A stretch of 43,245 nt of DNA from Candidatus Absconditabacterales bacterium (lineage in GTDB: Bacteria > Patescibacteriota > Gracilibacteria > Absconditabacterales > Absconditicoccaceae), in NCBI GenBank assembly GCA_937958645.1, contig CALGNI010000008.1, positions 1 to 43,245 on the forward strand, given 5' to 3'. The notes beneath the pieces are model-generated. The model saw only the letters and a program-made list of their open reading frames with translations, ran no database searches and was not told the DNA's origin. The first letter of the stretch is position 1; each line of letters begins with the position of its first letter. Below are positions 34,177 through 43,092 of the stretch, piece by piece. Position numbers and translations under genes: made by a program.

Positions 34177-34830
34177 ATGATAGAACTAAAAAATATATCA
34201 AAATCATTTAAGCAGTGAGGAGAAACAATCAACCTATACAACAACCTCTCACTCAAGATTGAATCATGAACATTTGTGATGCTTACGGGATCAAGTGGAT
34301 CTTGAAAGACCACACTATTCAACATCATCGCTGGTTTAGAAACTATAGATACAGGTGAAGTTATCGTAGATGGGAAACGTATTGATACATTATCAAATGC
34401 TGGATCAACAAAGTACAGAGCATCAACGATCTGATTTGTGTTTCAGAAATTTCACTTAGTTTCTCAACTTACCGTAAGAGAAAATCTTGAACTTCCTGGA
34501 GATCTCTCAAATCTTGAACGCAGATACACAACACAAGAAATACTATCATTAGTCTGAATCAACCAGAAAATCGACGTATATCCAGATCAACTCAGCTGAT
34601 GAGAACAACAAAGAGTTGCTATCGCCAGAGCATTTATGTATCAGACACCAATCCTCCTTACTGATGAACCCACTGGGAATCTAGATCAAGGCAATAGCGA
34701 AAACATCATGCAGCTCATCAAAAAGCTACAAAAAGATACAGGAGTTACGATTCTTATGATTACCCATGAGCAGGACTTACTTCATTGGGCTGATAGAGTT
34801 GTAGCGATGAATGAACTTATAGGCCAATAA
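34177..34830 (+). CDS. ABC transporter ATP-binding protein (MacB/LolD/FtsE type)
   Basis: 217 aa. Walker A TGSSGSGKTTLFN (residues ~39-51), Q-loop VFQKF, signature LSGGEQQRVAIARAF (~133-147), Walker B ILLTDEPTGNLD (~153-164) and an H-loop (MITHE). One Gly of Walker A and both Gly of LSGG are UGA-encoded, so the protein cannot be made in the standard code. The partner permease starts 104 bases downstream, after a palindromic repeat. Such systems move lipoproteins, peptides or envelope factors rather than small nutrients. Confidence 0.95.
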
Positions 34831-34857
34831 GACGAGTTGAATAAATTGGATAGCAAT

Positions 34858-34940
34858 ACCGTCATCCTGAACGAAGTGAAGGATCTCGTGTGGCCCGAAA
34901 CCTCTCGAGATCCTTCGGTCGTCCCTCCCTCAGGATGACG
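34858..34940. repeat. GTCATCCTGA...TCAGGATGAC palindromic repeat
   Basis: An inverted repeat with arms GTCATCCTGAACGAAGTGAA and GGATCTCG, mirrored as CGAGATCC and CCTCAGGATGAC. Sequences of this kind are common intergenic palindromes in many bacterial genomes. Here it separates the ATPase and permease genes, and its right arm contains the permease ATG (34935). Confidence 0.75.
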
Positions 34941-37391
34941 CCCCATAATTACCTCTTTATTGCCTATCTCTTCATGCTAGCAAAATCCCTCTTCCGTAAA
35001 TCCAAAAAGTCACTACTTCTGATTGCAGCACTGATCATGGCATCGGTGTTGATCTCTTTCGTGTTGAAACGAGCGGGTGAGATCGTGAGTCAGGAAATAG
35101 ATGCGGAGATAGCGCCTAGTGTCTGATGAGATATCGTGATTCAATGAACAAGACCACTTGACGACAGGAGCGTAGCAGCTATCAAAGAACTTGTATCAGC
35201 TAGCAAGTGACGTTTCTCACAAAAAGTTGAGATGAACTACACCCTCATCACTCCAGAATGACCCTTATTGAGTACTCTTCGATGAATAGATGATGCATAT
35301 CCTCTGTATGGGGAATTTGAGTGAAACACCGATAGATGATGAACAGGAGCAAACACCGTGTCTCTTTCGAAAGCCTTATATGAAACATACCAAGCTTGAT
35401 CTGAAGACTGATCATTTTCAAGTATCTCCCTACAATCACAAGATTTTCAAATCAGCTCAAGTTTCGACTCCTCTCCTGGCGCATCGTTTAGTGTGTTTGA
35501 TGGAGGAAGAACCGTCGTGTTAGCTTTGGATCGTGTAGAAGAACTAGGTCTGCTGGCACAATGAACAAGAGTATCTCATATAACAGCACTTACCCTGCCA
35601 GATAAAAAATCAATTCCCGTCTTCAAGACTATCATCAAAAACATCGTAGCAGATACACCCAATCGTGTAACAAGCATCGACGAAAGCGAATGAGTCTTCC
35701 AGTGAGTAGGAGAATCCTTGCAATGATATCTCTCGCTGATTAGTCTCTTGTTTCTCCTCCTACAAACATGCGTATTAATCTTCTTGGGATCACGTATCGT
35801 GCATGAAAATCAAGACTCCTTACAGATCATGAGAATCTATGGACTACAAGATAGCAAGATACGACGACAATCACTACTCTGGATCACCTGAAGTGCTGCG
35901 TTATGAGTATGATTATGAATAGCCATAACCTACGGATTGACTCATTATCTCACCGCCACTGATCGACTTTCTTCTAGTATCTGGGTACTCACTCCTTACA
36001 TACCCACCGTGATAGGAACGGCATTGTTAGCGATCTGAGTAAGTGCCTTACCGATCTGGCTCAGCGTGAGAAAGTGACCACTTTCCTTACTTGATAGTAG
36101 CCCAACACCACTTTCTAGACTCCTCTCATGGAAATGGATACTCGCCTTAGCTCTCGTGATCTTAGGATCGTATCGATTGATCATTGGTGACCTTGGTACA
36201 GCATGATTACATCTAGGTCTGGTTTCTTTGTTAGCGTTGTTGGTAGGAGTATTTGTCCGATGAATCCATAAGGGATCATTTATTGCTGGAACCAAAGCAG
36301 GACGAAGAGAAAAAAGCTTTGAAAAGCGAGACGTGCTGAGATTCTTGACCAAACCAGGGACACAGAGTAGCTTGATCACTGGATTGTGCACAATCTTGAT
36401 GATCTTGTTGAGCTGGGTAGTAATGACCTATGGATGACTGCAGGCAAGATTACAATGACTCACTGCTTGATGAGATTCGATCTTCGTGACCAATGTCTTC
36501 GATGATGATGTAGAAAAAATCGATCAATTATCATTCCCTATAGAAAGCGTCTTCGATGTGATCCTAGGAAGAATCGTGAGTATCAATCAGACATCAATGC
36601 AAGATCGGCTAGATCAGCAATTCAACGGGTCACCGCAGCAAAGATGATTCACTAGAGAGTTCAATATGACCTCAAACCCGCTGGATGATGTAAAAATCGT
36701 ATCAGGGAAAGCATTAAGCAAAGAAGGAGAGGTGTCTGTCGATGAAGACTTTGCCAATGACCTGGGCTTAGCAATCTGAGATACGCTCACAATTTCTCTC
36801 GCAGGGAGAGAATTCGATCTCACCGTAATAAACCTAAGATCCTCAGTAAGAGATGGCGTTCGTCCCTTCTTCTATCTGCAGTTATTCTCAGAGCAATTCA
36901 AGGAAGCACCAAAAACTTCTTTCTTTCAAATTACCGCAGCACCAGAAGAAAAGACTAGCATAAAATCGGAAATCACTACCCTGATGGGAAACAATATCTC
37001 TTATATCGACACAGGAGAGATCATCCAAGAAGTGAAAAGCTATATTAGTCGTATCGAAAAACTACTCATTTTCTTGTTTTGACTCATGCTCATCTATGCG
37101 CTAGGAGCCATCTTCTCACTATTTCGTTATGCAGGGATTTTTCAGAAAGAGAGATTTGATGTGTATGAACTCGTCTGAGCAGCAAAAGAAGCTATCAAAA
37201 AAATCAAAGCAGGATACATAAGCATCTACCTCTTGATCTCATCAGCGCTTACCTTCGTATCATTCTTCGCATTCTCAGCAATTTTCGCCAATAGTACGAT
37301 ACTTGAGGTCTCTATCGAGATTTTGTGACTCTGAGCTCTTGCGGTGTTGTTTGTGGTGGGGTTGGTGTGGTTTTGATTGGGGAGAAAGTAA
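34935..37391 (+). CDS. FtsX/MacB-family ABC transporter permease, 818 aa
   Basis: The frame is continuous with UGA as Gly. A membrane helix near residue 20-40 (SLLLIAALIMASVLISFVL) is followed by an extracytoplasmic domain. A first FtsX-type bundle (~260-450, for example LSLISLLFLLLQTCVLIFLG) is followed by a second helix pair and soluble domain (~480-690) and a C-terminal bundle (~695-815). The duplicated layout fits the long MacB/LolC-E-like permeases. The ATG at 34935 lies in the palindromic repeat; GTG at 34890 is an alternative but would be translated through the repeat. The TesA-like lipoprotein is upstream in the same cluster. Confidence 0.88.
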
Positions 37392-37414
37392 TTTCAAGAA
37401 CTCTTATTAAAGCG

Positions 37415-37652
37415 TAACTGCTCACAAGTATGTATAGCTTCGATACGTTAACACTGCTAATTAACATAACTATGCTCCCTTCTTCATTTTTGGCATAGGC
37501 CCAAAAACGAAGCAAAAAACCCCTAGTCGGTCCGCGTCCCGCTCGGCGGCCGACGACCCTTCGTTGATGTTACGTGTGGTAGCGGAACGCAACGGAAGCA
37601 TGTTTCGATATATAATCTATGGTAATTTGTATTGCACCCTTGTGAGCAGTTA
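37415..37652. mobile_element. 238-bp GC-rich MITE-like element, copy 2
   Basis: Same length, orientation and ends (TAACTGCTCACAAG and CTTGTGAGCAGTTA) as 32599-32836, with a highly conserved GC-rich core. It lies between the permease and the CPBP protease genes. Confidence 0.8.
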
Positions 37653-37664
37653 CATTAAAGCTTG

Positions 37665-37692
37665 TTGACTTTATTTTAAAAATAATTATAAA
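37665..37692 (+). promoter_or_regulatory. sigma-70-type promoter of the CPBP protease gene
   Basis: TTGACT at 37665-37670 and TATAAA at 37687-37692 with a 16-base spacer, about 40 bases before the ATG. Confidence 0.6.
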
Positions 37693-37731
37693 TTAACTGC
37701 GTAATAATACGTTAACAATAAAAATATATAC

Positions 37732-38472
37732 ATGCAATTAACAACAAAAAAATCAGATAAAAAGGATAGCCCATATTACGTAAAAGCATTCTATGGATTT
37801 TTCTTTATGATCATCGTGGAATGGCTATTTCCAAATGCAATTCCATTCGATCTATGGGAACTTTGGGAAATCAAAGCAACACCAATAGAATGGTTCACTA
37901 CAGCATCATTCTTTATGATATGGGGAGCATTATTGACAGTCATTTTAACAATAGTTCAACTTTCTAAAAAGTCATTACTACCAAAAAGACTAGAAAGCCC
38001 AGGCCATTTTAAAACTGGATTCATTACTAGTATTAGGGCTGGAGTTGGAGAAGAATTAGCTTTTAGATGGATACTATTTTATGGAGCTATAGTAACAGCA
38101 AAAGTTGGTAATTTCATTTTAGGTGGATTTATGGGTTACGGATTAATTGAATTGTTTCATACTCATATAGTTGCACCAATTGCAGATTTCACCACCCTGA
38201 ATTACTTACATGAAATTCTATATCACCCAGCATCATGGGCAGTTGGAGCAGCTGCACTAGCAACAAATGCAATATTTAGAGATGGGCATTCATACCAAGG
38301 CCTATTGGGTTGGATAGATAGCTGGTTCTTTGGCATGTTAATGTTTTATATGGCATTTGAATACGGACTTCTCTCATGCATCCTTATACATTTTAGTTAT
38401 GATATGATGATATTTATCTTATTAGCGATAATGTCTTTATTTCAAAGAAAAAGCACAGTACATAATTATTAA
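37732..38472 (+). CDS. CPBP family intramembrane metalloprotease (CAAX/Abi type), 246 aa
   Basis: Several membrane helices and the CPBP active-site motifs: EELAFRW near residues 108-114 (EExxxR), FGMLMFYMAFEYG later, and ILIHFSYD near the C-terminus with the second His motif. The family includes prenyl-protein and bacteriocin-immunity proteases. All 18 or so Gly codons are GGN with no UGA, unlike neighbouring genes. That suggests recent acquisition from a standard-code donor, or different codon selection. It is followed 10 bases later by a small membrane protein. Confidence 0.88.
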   Translation: MQLTTKKSDKKDSPYYVKAFYGFFFMIIVEWLFPNAIPFDLWELWEIKATPIEWFTTASFFMIWGALLTVILTIVQLSKKSLLPKRLESPGHFKTGFITSIRAGVGEELAFRWILFYGAIVTAKVGNFILGGFMGYGLIELFHTHIVAPIADFTTLNYLHEILYHPASWAVGAAALATNAIFRDGHSYQGLLGWIDSWFFGMLMFYMAFEYGLLSCILIHFSYDMMIFILLAIMSLFQRKSTVHNY

Positions 38473-38482
38473 AACCAAATAA

Positions 38483-38647
38483 ATGAGTAATTTATCTTTC
38501 ATACTAATATTCTCTGCAGGCAATGCAGCTGGAATGATCTGTATTGAGCTTTTAAAAAAACAGGAGAAACGTAATTGGAAATCTTGTTTTTTCAGAAGCA
38601 TAATATTCATTCCAGTATTCTATTTCATGTATAATATATTTAGCTAA
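38483..38647 (+). CDS. Small membrane protein, 54 aa
   Basis: MSNLSFILIFSAGNAAG and SIIFIPVFYFMYNIF form two hydrophobic segments around a basic loop (KKQEKRNWK). It lies 10 bases after the CPBP protease and is likely co-transcribed with it. No UGA codons. It could be a peptide partner of the protease; that is inference. Confidence 0.55.
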   Translation: MSNLSFILIFSAGNAAGMICIELLKKQEKRNWKSCFFRSIIFIPVFYFMYNIFS

Positions 38648-38720
38648 TCTTATAAGATTTTCTCTTATGAATTAGCAATAGTCTAATCTCATAAGAGAAT
38701 CTCTTATGAGTTTTTTTTTA
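38641..38720 (+). terminator. Terminator with overlapping alternative hairpins
   Basis: CTCATAAGA/TCTTATGAG followed by nine T forms a strong terminator (38688-38719). An upstream TCTCTTATGA (38661-38670) can pair instead with TCATAAGAGA (38689-38698), giving a mutually exclusive alternative structure. Confidence 0.7.
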
Positions 38721-38763
38721 TCAGAAATAATAATTACTAAATCAACTTAGCGTTATTCATATT

Positions 38764-38852
38764 AAGGAAGCTCTGAAATAGCTAGTATTTCAAGAAATAA
38801 TCACATTTCATAAACATAAGCAAAAAATGAATTAACTTATTTAAGGCTCCTT
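38764..38852. repeat. MITE-like copy D, internally deleted (89 bp)
   Basis: TTAAGGAAGCTCTGAAATAGCT at the left and GGCTCCTTAAG at the right match the MITE family. The GAATACCG hairpin is absent. Confidence 0.7.
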
Positions 38853-38886
38853 AAGTCAATTTTTGCTTTTAATTAATCCAGATCTA

Positions 38887-39408
38887 TTAAGAGACCATTT
38901 CAATCAGCGCATTAAAAACATCATTTCCCACCTTAACCTCATCATCCAACCTAGTCAAAATCATCTCTCACTGAACGATAGCTCTTTTCATCTCTCACTC
39001 TTCTCCCAAATTTCTATAAAAATGATAATTATCAATCACATCGGCTGCTTTTACTAGTAAAGCATCTTCTCCGTACTGATAACAACGATGCACAATATCT
39101 TCTAAGAGTTCCTGTCTAGCTAAAGTGAGGTTTTTGGTGTTTGCCAATACAATAGCTAAGACATCCTCTCCAAAAAGATCAGAAATCATCTTATGTTCAA
39201 CATCACTGTCCTCTATCAGGTCATGAAGATACCCAGCAATTATCGCATCAAGTGAACACTTCTTTTCGTGCAGATAATTTCATACTCTCAGAGAATGGAG
39301 CAATACTGGTTTTTTTGATGATGCTTCTCTAGGTAAAGCACTTACCAATAAACGCACCGCCTCTTCTCTCAGAAACTCTTCCTCTGTTTTGAATTTTCAA
39401 ATTTTCAT
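38887..39408 (-). CDS. HD-domain phosphohydrolase (SpoT/RelA hydrolase-like), 173 aa
   Basis: The HD-fold metal-binding pattern is clear: H in LLHSLRVG (residue ~41), HD in AGYLHDLIEDSD (~62), and a later D in KAADVIDNYHFY (~116). Spacing resembles the (p)ppGpp hydrolase domain of SpoT/MESH1. There is no synthetase domain. UGA encodes Gly at residue 4 and in LRVGN. It is divergent from a thioredoxin pseudogene, and its first codons and upstream region are duplicated at 40850-41000. Confidence 0.75.
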
Positions 39409-39544
39409 ATAGTGAACTAAGGTAAATAATTAATGTATAACTCAAATAATAATTAATTCAAAGCAAAACTCCTCAAACATACTCCCCTAAAAAATTAGTC
39501 CATAAACCATACAATACCAACAACTTTATTAATATTACGTAACA

Positions 39545-39725
39545 ATGCTCCACCTCACAGAACAAGATTTCGATACGACAGTGAGTACATGAATTGTCAT
39601 GGTTGATTTTTTTGCTGATCGATGCGGACCGTGTCAGATATGTAGAGGTAGAGAGACTCAGAGGTCTTCATCCGCCAGAGAAGTATAGTGAGGTGTTGGA
39701 TGAGTGGCTGGGGAAGTATAGTTAA
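39545..39725 (+). pseudogene. Thioredoxin pseudogene with internal deletion
   Basis: The first ~27 codons match the intact thioredoxin at 40998 (through the CGPCQ active site). The sequence then jumps to its last ~28 codons, removing the middle of the fold. The deletion is not a multiple of three, so the shifted frame meets an early stop after AREV. The upstream region also matches that of the intact gene. Confidence 0.9.
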
Positions 39726-39782
39726 GCAAGAACTAATTGTCGTGATAGCAACTTCAAGTCCATGATTAACAATTCTTGAACA

Positions 39783-39816
39783 ACAAAAAAACCCTGTCTA
39801 TTAAGACAGGGTTTCA
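39783..39816 (-). terminator. Intrinsic terminator of the 259-aa gene
   Basis: ACCCTGTC/GACAGGGT with a 6-base loop, followed on the - strand by seven T, just past the stop at 39832. Confidence 0.85.
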
Positions 39817-39831
39817 TTATAGCCGATTCGA

Positions 39832-40611
39832 CTAGTTTAATAATTGCTTGATGTAAGCATCATAATTTTCTACTTCCAATTCATCCTTGTAGGACCGATT
39901 TCCTACATAAATGAGCTCGTCAGAATCATGTTCAATTTTGAACTTATCAACCTTCCATTGTTCAATAGAAGAAAAACTCGCCCCCTTACACAGTTCTTTG
40001 ATATCATAAGAGTGCAGTAGATACTCTCGCTTAACATAAACGTTTGCAAGTCCTCCATAGTTCTTTCTTGGCTCAATTATGAAATCAGAGAGGTTAAGCT
40101 CTTGTCTTTCGACTTCCAAAAAACAAGTCTCTAAATCATTGAGCTTGGATGCTACTCTTCTACTCGGATTGAGCTTATCTGCTAGACTAAGAAATTGCTT
40201 TTTAGCTAGTATGTACTCATCATAGTTAGCTTCTTTGTCTAACAGTGATGAATCAATTCTCATTGACTCTTTAATTAGGTGAATATTATGTGGTAAGATA
40301 TTCAAATCTTGTTCTAAAAAGCCATTCCAGGCTCCCGTGTATTCTATTTCAGCGAATAGGCCACCAAAATTGATGGTGTAGGTAAACTTGGACCAGTATG
40401 TTGTCCAGGTAAAACTTTTTGAGGTTAATATTAACTCTTCTACAGAGTAATTTTTATCTTCTGTTAAATCCGTATGGACTAAGATTGAAGACCCAAAACT
40501 GTCCTCTTCAATTATAATATTGTTATCTTTAGTTATGATAACTTTATCATGATTCGTGATAAAGTCACAAATATTTTGTCTTGTAATTGTACTTTTTACT
40601 GTGATATTCAT
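39832..40611 (-). CDS. Hypothetical protein, 259 aa, no UGA codons
   Basis: An open frame with no UGA; its nine glycines all use GGN. Beta-rich N-terminal half (TWTTYWSKFTYTINFGG), alpha/charged C-terminal half. No motif or family recognised. It has its own promoter (TTGACA/TATATT at 40739-40744 and 40717-40722 on the - strand) and terminator, and sits between the two halves of a duplicated HD/thioredoxin locus. It looks like an inserted single-gene cargo. Confidence 0.75.
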   Translation of the reverse strand: MNITVKSTITRQNICDFITNHDKVIITKDNNIIIEEDSFGSSILVHTDLTEDKNYSVEELILTSKSFTWTTYWSKFTYTINFGGLFAEIEYTGAWNGFLEQDLNILPHNIHLIKESMRIDSSLLDKEANYDEYILAKKQFLSLADKLNPSRRVASKLNDLETCFLEVERQELNLSDFIIEPRKNYGGLANVYVKREYLLHSYDIKELCKGASFSSIEQWKVDKFKIEHDSDELIYVGNRSYKDELEVENYDAYIKQLLN

Positions 40612-40716
40612 AATTTATGGTTTTTATTAGAAAATTTTTTTTTATTCACTTCCAGTTAATAATATGTTAATGAGCTTTTTAAAGGAATATTCTCTCCTTG
40701 GTATGAACTCTAATTT

Positions 40717-40744
40717 AATATACGTATAAATCTCATTTTGTCAA
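40717..40744 (-). promoter_or_regulatory. sigma-70 promoter of the 259-aa gene
   Basis: On the - strand, TTGACA and TATATT are separated by 16 bases, about 105 bases before the ATG at 40611. Confidence 0.6.
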
Positions 40745-40746
40745 GT

Positions 40747-40863
40747 CTATTTGTCATTTTTCAATCTCTCTGTCTTGTTCATTCACAGATATCTTTTTAC
40801 ATTCTCGTCTCTATTCTGCTTCTTTTTTAATTCTTCCTCTGTTTTAAATTTTCAAGTTTTCAT
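40747..40863 (-). pseudogene. Remnant of a second HD-domain gene
   Basis: The first ~12 codons (MKTGKFKTEEEL) match the start of the HD gene at 39408. The rest is unrelated and stops at TAG after 38 codons. The flanking promoter region is duplicated as well. Confidence 0.7.
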
Positions 40864-40997
40864 ACAGTGAACAAAGGTAAATAATTAATGTATAACTCAA
40901 ATGACAATTAATTCAAAGCAAAACTCCTCAAACATCCTCCCCTACAAAATTAGATCACAAACCCTACAATACCAATAACTTTATTATTCATCAAACA

Positions 40998-41312
40998 ATG
41001 CTCCACCTCACAGAACAAGATTTCGACACGACAGCAAGTACATGAATCGTCATGGTTGATTTCTTTGCTGATCGATGTGGACCGTGTCAGATCCTAGGAA
41101 AACTTATGCCTCATCTATCGAAGAAATATGAAGGAAAAGCAATCGTAGCTAAGGTAAATACTGACCTCCAGCCTGCCCTATCAATTCGTTACAATGTTTC
41201 GGGACTTCCTACAGTAGTAGTACTGAAAGATGGTGTAGAGGTAGAGAGACTCAGAGGTCTTCATCCGCCTGAGAAGTATAGTGAGGTGTTGGATGAGTGG
41301 CTGGGGAAATAA
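40998..41312 (+). CDS. trxA: Thioredoxin
   Basis: 104 aa. Redox active site CGPC in FFADRCGPCQILG (~residues 23-35), the cis-Pro loop in VSGLPTVVVLKDG, and VAKVNTDLQPALSIRYNV in between are typical of thioredoxin. UGA encodes Gly at residue 16. It reduces disulfides of cytosolic proteins. It is divergent from the HD remnant at 40863. The paralogue at 39545 is broken, so this is the functional copy in the window. Confidence 0.93.
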
Positions 41313-41489
41313 AGTGAAATGCTAAAAAATAAAATTAGTTTTTTCTATATTTCTAATCTCTAAAGCTCATCCACATTATGCCTCATCGCTTAACGAGGCT
41401 TACTTCATACCTAGCTCCAGCTTTAAGTGATTTTCGGAAATTCGGATATTGAAAGATAAAAACTACTCTTCCTATTTTCAAATAAATAA

Positions 41490-41870
41490 CTATATACCCA
41501 AAATTCTCATCGTAAATTTATGCATAGCTATTAGGGTTCTTTCAGCATTTTTTCTATGTATTTCAATAAGGTCTTCTTGGTCTTTTGATCATCCAGTTCG
41601 TTGTATTTCTGGAGAAGCTGCAACGACATATCCATCTCTTCACCTATTATCAGCATGAGCAAGCAATCATCATATATTTAACTGTTTATCAAATTTTTCC
41701 ACATTCTGGGAAACGATTTCAAAAGTTAGTGGGTTAATTACCAACTCAATATATACCAAAATACGAGAAACTCTATCATCAAGAACTCTCGTCTGCTTAA
41801 TCACATTAACTTCGGAATATGGTCAATCTACTCACCGTAATTTTTTGCTTTGTTCTTTTGTAAGTTTCAT
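41490..41870 (-). CDS. Hypothetical protein, third gene of the Panacea operon, 126 aa
   Basis: MKLTKEQSKKLRG to TAG, with five or more UGA-encoded Gly (for example LNIGGLLAH and QRTGGSKD). Mixed alpha/beta; no known motif. It lies 60 bases downstream of the toxin-like gene in the same direction and may belong to the same transcript. No function assigned. Confidence 0.6.
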
Positions 41871-41930
41871 AAGTGAATTACAGATAAAAGCAGGAGATAG
41901 GTGCAGGTTAACTATATAAATCTCGAATGA

Positions 41931-42329
41931 TTAGTCATCCTTTATACTTCTGTGTATAATATCTTTCTCAAACTTTCTAACAAACTTACTTTCTAGTATT
42001 TTCTTCTTTATTTCTTCACAAATTTCAGAAGGTAATTCTCACTGATAATCAGCAGAATAACTAAGGAAATCATCTTCAGAAGTATTATAAATATTATGAA
42101 CTACCAAAAGAGTCTCTAATGGGAAAAATTCCAATGTTCATTCCTGGATAATTACATATTGATCTTCAGAAAGTATTCAAACATATTTTTCAACCTTACT
42201 TGTGGCTAGTAAATGTAAAAAATAGTAGTAATTTTCACCTGGAGAAGTCAAAACTACTGCAAATTTATCTTTATGAGTTCAATCCTCAAAGCCAAAATCA
42301 CTTAACCTAAAGACATCTCAAAACTCCAT
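41931..42329 (-). CDS. Putative toxin paired with a Panacea antitoxin, 132 aa
   Basis: Its ATG overlaps the stop of the Panacea gene in a TAATG arrangement. The N-terminus, MEFGDVFRLSDFG followed by KDKFAVVLTSPG, loosely resembles the beta-barrel start of MazF/PemK-type toxins. The C-terminus (EEIKKKILESKFVRKFE) is helical and basic. The toxin call rests mainly on its pairing with an antitoxin-type gene; the fold match is weak. It could also be an unrelated partner. Confidence 0.55.
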
Positions 42330-42907
42330 TACTTAGTGAAACTCATAGCATATAAACGGGTATAGTCAGAATAGGTCTCTTTGACGATAGATTGTAAATC
42401 TTTATTCTGCATATCTAATGATATGTCCACAGTCTTATGCTTTTCAGCTTTATCCCAGGCTCATCATTCTTTGTGAGTGATACTTGATAATTCTGTTGCA
42501 CTTTTCATTCAGTATTTTTTTACTGTCATGGCAAATACTTCTTTATCAATATCGGTTAGATAATCATTATTATATTTTCAAATAGCCTGAAATGAAATCT
42601 GTCTTATTGGTACTCAATAATCATCTTGTCCTATATGTTTCTCCGTAGTCTGAAAGGGTGTTTCACTATGCCTATGCTGTTCGTTTTTTTCAATTACTAA
42701 CTCTACATAATCTTTAATTGCTACTGGCACCGGTCAGTACTTATCTTTTAGAAAAACATCTTGAATAATTAATTTTCAGTATGTATCAGCCATCAAAAGA
42801 TTTGCAAACCAAAAAAGCTTGAAGATTTTAGTCTTACCAATCTCAAAATTGTTTTCTTTCATTATAGTACATAAGTACAATAATTGGTTTTCGATTAGAT
42901 TATTCAT
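42329..42907 (-). CDS. Panacea-domain (DUF4065, SocA/GepA-like) protein, likely antitoxin
   Basis: 192 aa. KIFKLFWFANLLMADTYG and FLKDKYGPVPVAIKDYV match the Panacea (DUF4065) core, and LSSITHKEGGAWDKA matches its conserved C-terminal LS.lTH...W motif. Panacea proteins serve as antitoxins to many unrelated toxins and occur on prophages as GepA. UGA supplies Gly in DTYG and KYGPVP. It is preceded by a consensus promoter and coupled to a downstream toxin-like gene, the expected antitoxin-first order. Confidence 0.85.
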
Positions 42908-42938
42908 TGAATAATAAATCCGATAAAATCACAATACT

Positions 42939-42967
42939 ATTATACATTTATTTTTTAATCTTGTCAA
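42939..42967 (-). promoter_or_regulatory. Consensus sigma-70 promoter of the Panacea operon
   Basis: Perfect TTGACA and TATAAT on the - strand with a 17-base spacer, 32 bases upstream of the ATG. It is the strongest promoter match in the window. Confidence 0.8.
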
Positions 42968-43092
42968 CGCATAGTAACATTTACCCAACAAATGAGAAAC
43001 TTATTCAGCGTAACAATAAAATTTAAAAAATAATCTACTTATATAGTGTTTATTTAGATGATTTATAGACAACAAAATCAACAATTCAATAG

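Noticed and set aside
34177-37391. ABC transporter locus as a pseudogene with many stops
   Set aside because: All apparent stops are UGA at Gly positions; motifs are intact and the frame is preserved over 818 codons.
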